Notes under the pieces: model-generated | Database searches by the model: none | The model's input: the letters and a program-made list of their open reading frames with translations, nothing else | Told to the model about the DNA's origin: nothing | Made by a program: the position numbers and the translations under genes | Assembly: GCF_000346465.2 (NCBI RefSeq) | Contig: NC_034013.1 | Span: 6,351,308-6,415,307, forward strand | DNA length: 64,000 nt | Source of the DNA: Prunus persica | Lineage: Eukaryota > Streptophyta > Magnoliopsida > Rosales > Rosaceae | Direction of reading: 5' to 3' | Shown: positions 1 to 9,189 of the stretch, piece by piece | Position numbering within the stretch: the first letter of the stretch is position 1 | How the letters are laid out: the number at the start of each line of letters is the position of its first letter

Positions 1-9
1 ATTGGAGAC

Positions 10-483
10 CTTACATAGCCTAATAATTGATTGGTACAAACTTATGCATACAAAATATCAGGTGGACGAGAAGAAGGGAAGCTTTTTGGTTGTTGGTTGG
101 CCTCTGACCAATTGTCATAGTTGGTGGCTTTTTTTTTAAGCAAAAGAAGGTGTAAAGAAAATGAATTTGCAATAATCAGATCTATCCAATAAAGATGAAC
201 CATAGAAGACATAGAAGTAGGAGAAAGTGGTTTGACAACATTAAACCACTCCAAAGCATACTGAAAAATGAAATGCGGTTCACTAGGCATGACACAATTC
301 TGCTCAAACACACCTTTATATCTCAATTTCCATGTAAACCACAAGCATATAATAAAAACTAACGGCCAAGGCAAACCATTATACTCCTTCCTTTTAGGCT
401 GCAAATTTCTTAATAACCATTCTTCGAAAGCCATCCCATCAGGGATAAACCTATCCTCAACTCGAAAACCATTCCAAATGGCT

Positions 484-516
<33 letters not shown>

Positions 517-900
517 AATCCTTAAATATATGAGCAATATTTTCCATAGGATAAGCACATCTAGGGCATGAAGAAATCTGAGTGACTCCTCTTTTCTTCC
601 TTTGTACATTAGTAAGTAACTTCTGATGGCAAACAATCAGAAGGAAAATTTTAACCTTGGGAGGGGAAGCAAATTCCAAATAAACTGCCAATCCCATTTA
701 GCTACAACCTCATTTAGAAGAAAAGAGCTATATGTTGACTTAACAAAAAATAAACCATTATGCGTGAATTGCTAAATACATCTATCCACCCCACTGCTAG
801 GAAAACCAACATGAACACTGGAAATCAATTGAATAATATGATCATTTAGAGGCAAATTGGAATTATAATGCCTAGGTTTTCTAACGGTTATGAAGTTCAA
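10..900 (-). pseudogene. LINE-type retrotransposon fragment (RT zinc-binding and C-terminal region)
   Basis: The minus strand encodes, over broken frames, the end of a plant non-LTR retrotransposon polyprotein. At 697-520 there is a zinc-binding block with the spacing C-P-R-C followed by H-I-F-K-D-C, preceded by a PPKVKIFL-type stretch. Both are typical of the zf-RVT region downstream of LINE reverse transcriptases. At 480-170 a Trp-rich region resembles the linker into the C-terminal RNase H-like domain. Residues from about 900 to 700 look like the upstream part, with stops. The two blocks are separated by an (AG)n run that reads as Ser-Leu repeats. There is no intact ORF, so this is a 3'-terminal relic. 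The assignment rests on recognising the family pattern. Confidence 0.7.
484..512. repeat. (AG)n microsatellite inside the LINE relic
   Basis: About 14 AG units lie exactly between the zinc-binding block and the next conserved block of the LINE fragment, so the run arose inside former coding sequence. Confidence 0.9.
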
Positions 901-2178
901 GGTCTCTCAAAAATTGATTAGGGTATCTCTCTAAACATCAATTTAGTTCAAAACACCATAAATTGCTACAGTAAATCATGAATTTGAAACATCTAGAGAA
1001 AACTAAATAGTCGTAAGAATTTTGATTACTTACCCTCCACCAATCGAAGGCCAAGGAATCAAGGGGGCAATGTTTGGGTGTGGTTTCCAATCTCAAACTG
1101 AGTCAAGTAGTCTTAATCTCATACCAAGTCAAATGAAAACCCAACGGCCTAGCCAAAACAAAGATATTGTTATTTATAATAGCAATAACCAAATAAGAAA
1201 TAAATTGAATGACAAAACCCACAAGCTTGGCTTGGGGTTAGCCAAGGATCAAGGGAACGTAGGATTCTCACCAGCCACCTTGTGGAGAAGAGTAGCCAAG
1301 TCTTTTGGTCTTCTTGGATTTGTACATTCTAGTTAAGAATCAAGGTCTTCTCCAAGAAATGACATATAAATAAATGACAAAGAGATAAGAGTAGAATAAA
1401 GAAAGACGACAAAATTGGGGTTGAGGTAGAAAAAGCCATTGTTGAACTCCACCTTCGATATATTGTGGTTGGGACACAACCCATCTCTTAGGTACTTAAA
1501 TTACACAAATTTTGTGGCTGGATTAGAATGGCATGGTAGCTGAAGCTTTTGAAAGTGTGAAAGGAGTATGTTGAAGGAGGTTTGAAGACCCAATAAAAGT
1601 ACTACATATATATATATATATAAGTATAAACAAAATAGCCAAAAGAATGGCCTTTTGAGTTGGCTAGATAATGGAGGAAAAGTCAAGGACTTGACTGAGA
1701 GAACAGGTCGAAGATTTGGCTAGGAAAATGTCCAAGGAGTTGGCTAGAAGAAGTCAGAAGGTCGCTAAGGTAAGAAAACCCACGTGGGTCACTTTGATAA
1801 TTTCAAGGTGGGCAAGAGTTTGGAAACCAAAGATGGTCCTTGGATTTGGGTAATGGTTTTGTGACCTAAGAATGCTTTAAGTTCAAAATGATAGTGTTGA
1901 ACACAAAAAATTACATGATAAGGAAAGAGGCCCAGGATAAAAGACCAAGACGTGAAGGTTGATATTTAAGGCTGTTGATTGTTCCTTCTAGAATTTAAAA
2001 AGGAGATAAGCTTAGTTTTCAAAAGAAATATAAAATAAAACAAATAAAAAATAAAAGGTGGGAAGAGATCGTGTTTATCCTCTGCAACTCCATTCAGCAG
2101 AGAGGCCGCCCACTTAGCAAACGTGCTTCCCCAACTGCTATTCATCTTTTGCCTATAAAAGACATGAACGTACAGAGG
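901..2178. other. Intergenic, no gene recognised
   Basis: AT-rich sequence with only short ORFs that show no recognisable domain. A short (TA)n run lies at about 1604-1622. I see no RNA gene or complete element. Confidence 0.6.
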
Positions 2179-2187
2179 TTAAACAAA

Positions 2188-2537
2188 GGGAGATTCACTA
2201 TTATACTCAATATGGGGGCCCAAATTATAAAAATATCCTATATAAAATGGACTTTAGAAACACACCCAAAGTCCATTTACAACATAACAAAAAAGCTTTT
2301 AACTTCTTATAAATTACAAAACTGCCATCAATTTCTTAAAACAAGCCCAACCCCAAAATCTCATAAAAATACCCAAAACACTCAATAGGGCATCAAAGTA
2401 ATTTAATAATCAATATTAAATTCAATAAGGCCAGCTATCATTTTTTGGATTTTTTTTGGATTTGTTTATAGGAATTCAATTGTGTAGGGTTTATTTATAA
2501 TATTAGTGCTAGAAATGGGTATATCACTAAATATCTC
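2188..2537 (+). mobile_element. Mutator-type MITE, copy A
   Basis: A 350-bp non-coding element with imperfect terminal inverted repeats: GGGAGATTCACTATTATAC at the left, and the complement of an end reading GTATATCACTAAATATCTC at the right. It is flanked by 9-bp target duplications TTAAACAAA (2179-2187) and TTAAAAAAA (2538-2546), which match at 8 of 9. Related copies lie at 6751-8690 and, inverted, at 14004-14352. A 9-bp duplication points to the Mutator superfamily. No transposase is encoded. Confidence 0.85.
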
Positions 2538-2546
2538 TTAAAAAAA

Positions 2547-4480
2547 TGAGGTACTGCAGGAAAAGAGGCAAAAAACAGAACCAAAAAAAAGGGGGAGGCA
2601 GGAGAGAAAACGCAGAGAGGAACCAAGGGCTGCAAAGAAGGGAGGACCTGAGAAGCAAGAAAGTGCTTCAGAAATTGATACTGAAGCAAGAAGAAACGAT
2701 ACCCAAGGTCCTGCAGAAAGTTTCAAATAACAGAAAAATCAAGGAAGAAACAAAAGGACAGGAGCAATCAGAGAAGAAAGGCAAGGTATAAAGTTCATTC
2801 TTTGCTGTAAAACTTCAGGGTGTCTCTCAGTACAGGTTATTCCTTTGCGGCTCAAAAACATCCGATATAAAGTTCAATCCAACAAGCCTCTGTAAATGGT
2901 AGATCATGAGTTCCGTATGGATGCCGACATCTTGAAAGCACATTTCTCTATGAAAGCAATAAATAGCTCTCATATCAAGTTCTCTGGAATTGAATCAGCA
3001 AAGTCCCATTCCATTGTTGTCTGCCATAAAGGCTTTGAGAATGTGCACTGCGAAATTCCTCCATGTCTTTGTTGTCAAAGAAGTCTCATGAGACTATTGC
3101 AAGCAAAAGAAATTCATCATTCTCTAAAAAAATTGAAGAATCATGTCCCTGCTTTTATAGAAATCTCAAGAAATCACACAAGAAGGAGCTCTCGAAAGGA
3201 CCTCCCTATTGTGAAAATATACAGATGGGCTTCCGTAAGAACCCCACTTTATTGAGTGCTATGAGCACCTTGCAGGTGTTCATAGGCATATTTGATGAAA
3301 ATCTTGCAGGTGTTCATAGGCAACGAACACAGACACAAACCAAAGAAAGAGGAAGAAGGCAATATGAGACAAACAGGAGAACAAATAAAAAAAGCTTATC
3401 TGATGAAGAAGAAAAACCTACAGAAACCGATCTTGGAAATCCCATTATTCCTCCCATCTTAATCTTTGCCAAAAGTCATAAATAAAGGCAAATCCAATAG
3501 CAGATCAAAGCAAAATCAAGGGAGGAAGAAGTAGAGAAAGAAAGTGGGGTGGAAAGTTTGTTGTTTAGTGAAGATAGCAAACCCAAAGCCCAACCAATTG
3601 GTTTTGCTGAACATGCAGGAACTCACATGTTCCCAGCCAAATATCCAAAAAATAGTCAAAGAAGGATGAAGGGCAAGTGGGTCATCTTCCAAATTCAAGT
3701 GTGCAAACAGGATAACAACCCCCACATGTTTAAATGGAGCCAACCATTGACAATTCTCAAGTGTTAGAAAATACTAGTTAACAAATAATTGGTATAACCA
3801 TCAAATAAAGTTTGATGAACCTTTTCCTCAAATCAAAATTGGTCTGTCCAAAACTCCCTTCAAAATAAAAATGTATCAATTAACAAATAATTGATACGAA
3901 AATCCCAAAATTTTCAAATGGTACAAAACCATTTCAAATTTTCTTATGGGTCATCTACCATGCAATTTCAAGGAGATCAAATTCCAATAGGCAATTTAGA
4001 AATTCAATCCAGATACGACCGCAAGTCCAAACAGAATCCTTGGTGTCCTTAACCAAATTCGCCCCAAACACTTTTCCAACCACAAAATCAAATTGAATCC
4101 TTGGTCCAACCACATTCATCCAAATTCCATAAAATATTTCTCAGACCACAAATTCTTTCAAGGGGTCATTCATTCCTTGAAAGTCTAATCAAATTATGTG
4201 AGAACTACAAAAGGCTTGATCCCCAAAATGGGGTATGTAGGCAGTCTAGGGTTCCCTGGATGCAGCCGTAACATCAAGTCAAATTTCATTATTTATTTCA
4301 TTCTTCATATTGGAATCAAAGGGTTTTCTCTTTCCAAAGAGATTATAATTAAGAGATATTTTTATCTTGAATGGGTCGTACTCAACTAAAAATAAAAACT
4401 CTTATATGTAAATAAGAGTGAGATTATGTTGGTTGAATTTTTAATTTCTTAATTACATTTTTTATCTAACAGATAGAAGT
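2547..4480. other. Intergenic, unassigned, with purine-rich ORF remnants
   Basis: Positions 2547-3770 are purine-rich and contain several overlapping Lys/Arg/Ser-rich open frames (for example 2896-3255 and 3063-3485) that I cannot assign. They could be a decayed nucleic-acid-binding ORF of a retroelement, but no motif proves it. A 20-bp direct repeat (CTTGCAGGTGTTCATAGGCA) occurs at about 3270 and 3303. The rest is AT-rich, without features. Confidence 0.4.
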
Positions 4481-4699
4481 AGTGTCTAGGACCCACCTTA
4501 TAAGAATAATTCAAAAGCTCTTTGTAGCTTAGTCACTCGGCCCAGCCAAAAACAATGGCCAAATTGAATAACCAAATTGGTTGGCCAAATTGGATGATTA
4601 TATGATCAAGAACAGATATATAAAGTATATTAAGTAAAGAAGAAATCTTATGGTTAGGGCGTTATTAATAAGCCTTTTATAGCTTACATATATAATTAT

Positions 4700-5700
4700 T
4701 AATTATCATATATGTAGTTTTATTAAAATTGGTATATTAAGTGTTTTCTTAATTCAAAGATTTTATTGGTTCGTCACGAGTTGGTCATACGTCAAGAAAG
4801 CTCTCACAATTCATTGGGCTCTTATGCCTTCCCAACATCGATGGATTATTTTCAATCAAGACTAGGACTCCGGAAGCCATGATATCTCACCATATGTCAA
4901 GCCAAGTCCTCGGAGGTTCAAGCCGAACTCGCGAAAGTAGGCCTAAAACCTCCGGATGTTTTCATGCACGTGACAAGATCCATCCAAGGAAAGCAATCAA
5001 AGAAAGTGATGTCAATTTGGAACATTCCTAAGGAGGAGAGAATCAAGTGATCAGATTTGCAATCCGATGATCTCATTCAAATAAATTCCGCCGATTTAGG
5101 AAGCCACACAAGGAAAGATTTTGAATGAAGTTGACCTTTGGTCATTTAATGGCTAGCCCATGGGTTGACGGATGCCCCTATATAAACCTCATCAGATGAA
5201 GGAAGTAGGACCCCGACTTTAGACATAAAAACTTACTTTTTGTCTTTCACTTTTCTATCCCTAGTCTAGGTTTTTATCTTCCAAGCAAGTAGACTAGATC
5301 AGTTCTTCGCTTTTGTTAGTGTAAGTTTAATTTCTTGCATTTTCCATTACGTTGTTTTAAGATTCAAGCTTATTGCTTTACTTTTAATTGTTATAGAATT
5401 TTCTTTAAGTTTAATTTAATTTTAGATTGCTTTACTTTATTGCATTTATCATTCATATCGTTCTTGTTTCAATCTTACTTAAATTTACGTTTATTGTTGC
5501 TTCGAACTTATTTTTTACATTTATTTTCTTGTTTTTTAGTTTACTCGTCTATTAATTTAATTTGCATCATTATTATTAAATATTAAAAAAAAAATTTACC
5601 ACATCTTGAATGATGTTGTCAACCACGAGCCATAATTTCACTCAAAAAAAGACGGGCTCAGCCGACAAGGGCTATCCCCTAAGCAGAAGCTAACTGTTGT
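4700..5700 (+). repeat. LTR-like sequence related to the solo LTR at 7040-8638
   Basis: This block shares an ordered series of landmarks with the solo LTR at 7040-8638: a GGCCAGCCCA-like segment, then CCTATATAAACCTCA (a TATA box near 5179-5188), then a pyrimidine-rich leader with CTTTCACTTTTC, then a T-rich region with repeated TTTATTGC-like words. The similarity is patchy, so this is an old, diverged relative. I could not fix its ends or find a target duplication. Confidence 0.5.
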
Positions 5701-5769
5701 CTTTTGTCTGCTCGTCTGACGTGACTGAAGAGTACTGTTGATTGGGTAAAAGCACAACTCTTTAATTAC

Positions 5770-6610
5770 TATGTAAGTTTTCTTCCACTATTGAAGCCAT
5801 GTATGGATAATGGTACCTCAGATCTCCAAATTTAGCTGACCTTTATAGGCTTTTGCACAAAGCGATCGATCAAGGCTTCCTAAGCATTTTAGGAAGTCTT
5901 GACTGCATGCACTGGGAATGGAAGAACTGCCCATTTGCTTGGGCAAGCCAGTTTACCGGTTACAAAAAAAAAATTCCCACTGTTGTGCTAGAGGTCATGG
6001 CCTTGTACAACACATGGATTTGATATGCATGTTTTGGAGCCATTGGATCTAACAATGATATCAAAATTTTAGCTCGTTCCTCATTTTTCAATGATGTAGA
6101 GCATCGAGTGGCTCCTCATGTTGAATATATTGTTAATGAAAATCAATGTCATTTGGACTACTATTTGGCATATAAGATCTACCCCCGTTGGGCTACTTTG
6201 GTGAAGACCATCTCTTCTGTTGATAACCCAAAGAAGAGACTTTTTACACAAATGCAAGAAGCGTACATGAAGGATGTTGAAAGTGCATTTATAATAGGCT
6301 TGGTGGGCTATTGTAAGGATAACCTCGACTCAATCATGATGACATGTATAATTTTGCAAACATAATTGTAGAGGATGAGTACGAATATGTTGAAAAGGAA
6401 TCAGATGATGAGGATAAGTGTCAGCAACGATCCAGGAGGGCCAGAGCAAGACAATATGAGCTAGAGGCAATCATTACATACGAGTACCACCAAGATGGGC
6501 AGACTCTTTATGATTACATGATTCGTCATAGTAGAGTTTGATCTCCACATGTGCATCAGAGTCTCCAACATGATTTCATCAATTACCTTTGGAGGAGCTT
6601 TGGAGATAGT
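5770..6610 (+). pseudogene. PIF/Harbinger transposase relic
   Basis: Broken plus-strand frames encode the C-terminal half of a PIF/Harbinger (DDE_Tnp_4) transposase. The first recognisable block is a GSLDCMHWEWKNCPFAW-like segment near 5893-5943, normally containing a catalytic Asp. It is followed by YYLAYKIYPRWATLVKTI (about 6160-6215) and SIMMTCIILQT (about 6330-6365), then an acidic VEDEYEYVE-type tail. Stops and frame changes interrupt the blocks (the TGA near 6021 is one). No terminal repeats were identified. This is a dead transposon gene fragment. Confidence 0.8.
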
Positions 6611-7077
6611 GAATGAGGTAGACATATGTTTTAATCCTCCTTTTGTGTTTCAATTATGTTGTTTGTTTTCTTTTGGAACAAAATTATATTTGTGAAATTT
6701 CAATTTTTTTGGGTCAAATTGTTCAATTTTTTAAATGAAGTTATTTAAAAGGAGGATTCTTTATTATACATAATATATGTGCCCAAATTATAAAAATACC
6801 CTATATGAAATGGATTCTAGAAACACATCTAAAGCCCATTTACAACATAACAAATAGGCTTTTAACTTTTTATAAATTACAAAACTGCCATCAATTTCTT
6901 AAAACAAGCCCAACCTCAAAACCTCATAAAAAAACTCAAAATACTCAATAAGGCATCAAAGTAATTTAGTAATCAAAAGTAATTTCACTAGGACCAGTTG
7001 TCATTTTTTGTTATTTATAGAAATTAAATGATGTAGGGTTGTTTTGGGGTGGTCAAAATTCACCCAATTTGCCAAGG

Positions 7078-7230
7078 AGGAATTCCTAGCGGCCGAGAAT
7101 TCCTAGCAGACAAGAATTCTTAGCGAGAGATTCCTAGCGGCCGAGAATTTCTAGAGGACAAGAATTCCTAGCTGCGGGATTCCTAGCACTCGAGGAATTC
7201 CTAGCGGCCAAGAAATCCTAGCGGCCGAGA
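7078..7230. repeat. Minisatellite of ~20-bp units built on AATTCCTAGCGGCCGAG
   Basis: About eight degenerate tandem units carrying the core GAATTCCTAGCGGCCGAG, within the 5' part of the solo LTR. Units vary in length and in the GGCC segment. Confidence 0.8.
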
Positions 7231-7367
7231 TGACTTCTAAAAAAGGTGGGCCGGACACTCTTTAAATACCTTAGTTGGCCACTAATCTTGCAAAAAGTTG
7301 GGTTGGGGTGGATTTTCTCCTTGCGCACCCAGGCGCCCTCCTCGCAACACTTGGGCAAGCAAAGTTG

Positions 7368-7568
7368 GGTCGAGGGAGTTGAAGTTCGGCGGGAGGTATT
7401 TCCGCCGAGGGAGTTGAAGGTCGGCGGGAGGTATTTCGGCCGAGGGAGTTGAAGTTGGGCGGGATGCATTTCCCCCGAGGGAGTTGAAGTTTTCTGCCGA
7501 GAAAGTTGAAGTTTTGCAGGAGGTATTTCCACCGAGGGAGTTGAAGTTCGAGGGGAGGTATGTCCACC
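7368..7568. repeat. 35-bp minisatellite in the solo LTR
   Basis: About six tandem units beginning GAGGGAGTTGAAGTT and continuing CGGCGGGAGGTATTTCC. One unit is shortened to about 22 bp. Open frames crossing it on both strands are repeat artefacts: the unit length changes, and translations are runs of NFNSLG-like or LQLPR-like words. Confidence 0.85.
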
Positions 7569-8699
7569 GAGTTCCCAATATTCGAATATTTTGAGAACTC
7601 AAAGATTGTCCAACATGGGGCCAAGCTCAACATTCAAATATTTGGAGTTCTCATACCACCCACCTTGGCAGATGGTCAGCCAACTCTAGAATTCTAAAAA
7701 CTCAAAGGGCACGAGGTTCCACCAAATGTCAAGATGAAATCTCAGAGATCCAAGCTCAAGCCACAGATTTGAGCTGAAGATTTTCGGAGGTCAATGTGCA
7801 CATGACGGAGGCCTCACAAGGAAAGAAATCAAGGAGGTTGATGACGATTCATAATTTTTCAAAAACGAGATAAAATCAAGCAACCATAATATCTCTGCCG
7901 ACGTAATCCACAGATTTAAGGGGGCCTCGAAAGGAATTTTTTATAAAAAGAGTTGACATTCGGCCATTCAATGGCCAGCCCATAGGCCAATGAATGCCTT
8001 ATATAAATCTCACCAAACGAAGACATCAGACACATAACATCAGACAGACAAACTTATCTTTCGTCTCGCACTTTTCTTTTCCTAGACTTAGGATTTTACG
8101 TTTCACTCACTTAGTGTAGTGAGTTCTTCATTTTCCTAGTATAAGTTTAAATTCTTGTTCAATTTATATTTTCTTGTCATTTAAATTCAAGTTGATTTCC
8201 ATTGCTTTGATTTTCATTGTTATCGCACTTCAATTAAGTTTACTTTCAAGTTTAATTTATTTTATCGTTCTTATCACTTTTATTTCGTTTTTGCTTTATT
8301 TATCACTTTGATTTATTTTATCGCACTTTAATTCTTCTCTTTACGTTTAAACGCACATTTAGCTTAATTGCACATTTTTCACTTAAAAACCTAATAAAAC
8401 AAAAACATATGTACGAAGCCTAACCATCCTCAAGCCCGAAGAAGGGAAAGAACCTAGGCCAAGAGGAGGTTCTTTGCTTGGCCGATCAATCGTTTGATCA
8501 GAAGTTAGAAGCGCAACACACCCATCTACTCACATTCCATTCAAGCCAAATTCGGGGCTTGGTGGTGGCACACTCCGCACTCAAAAGAAGGACCAAAAGT
8601 TCTTTTCGTCGACCGCCTCGGTCGAAAAGAGGGAAACAACGGTTTATTTATATCATTAGTGCTAAGAATGGGTATATGACTAAATATCTCTATTTAAAA

Positions 8700-9189
8700 A
8701 AGATTAAATGGAGAAAAATTATCCATGAAAAAAAATTAGACTTAAACCGTTCTTAAACAATTTAATAAAATTGCAGAGTCTGGAGGGTTAGGGAAAAAAC
8801 AATTTGAATCTAAGCAAAACCCAAAAATAATTTACTTTTTCGAAGGAGAAAATTTGGGTTTAAGACGAAATGGGTTGGAGAACTCTTTACCAAGGGCATT
8901 TTTGGGAATTGAATGTTTACTCTTCCATCCAACCAAAATCCCTTTCCACTTTTTAGGTTGAAATTATTTCATCAACCAACTCCATCCAGCCGCTCATTCC
9001 TCTTTCAAAAACAAACACATCCTACTCATCTTGCAGTCGACGGCCTTGTCTCCTGATTAAGGTGCACTCCTTAATCCTACTGCACGCTTCTTCTTTCAAA
9101 ATCTCCACCAAGTCCCAGATCTCCAACCGACCCGACCCGACCCGACCGGAGGAGGGCAGAGGACCTGGTTGTGTAAACTCATAAAGGCG
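8700..9189 (+). promoter_or_regulatory. Upstream region and 5' UTR of the RbBP5-like gene
   Basis: AT-rich sequence to about 9000, then a more GC-rich leader with a run of CCCGACCCGACC (about 9130-9145) just before the start codon at 9190. No TATA box stands out, which would suit a broadly expressed chromatin gene. Transcription start not located. Confidence 0.35.

Larger units (their letters stand above)
7040..8638 (+). mobile_element. Solo LTR (about 1.6 kb) inserted in the MITE
   Basis: The block starts TGTTTTGGGG and ends GGGAAACA, as LTRs do (TG...CA). It is bounded by 5-bp target duplications AGGGT (7035-7039) and ACGGT (8639-8643), one mismatch. A TATA-like TTATATAAAT lies near 7999-8008, followed by a pyrimidine-rich leader. 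There is no gag or pol, and no second LTR next to it, so it is best read as the product of recombination between two LTRs. Its first 550 bp contain two minisatellite arrays. The parent family is probably a Gypsy-type element, but that is inference. Confidence 0.75.
6751..8690 (+). mobile_element. Mutator-type MITE, copy B, split by a solo LTR
   Basis: The two halves (6751-7039 and 8639-8690) align to copy A on either side of a 1.6-kb insertion. The outer target duplication is perfect: TATTTAAAA at 6742-6750 and again at 8691-8699. Without the insertion and one copy of its 5-bp duplication, the element would be about 336 bp. Confidence 0.85.

Noticed and set aside
7078..7568. CRISPR-like array
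   Set aside because: Units are contiguous degenerate tandem repeats without spacers, in a plant LTR.
7218..7633. Overlapping long open frames on both strands with repeated NFNSLG/LQLPR-like words
   Set aside because: They translate the 35-bp minisatellite of the solo LTR in several frames. They have no start context, no domain and no neighbours.
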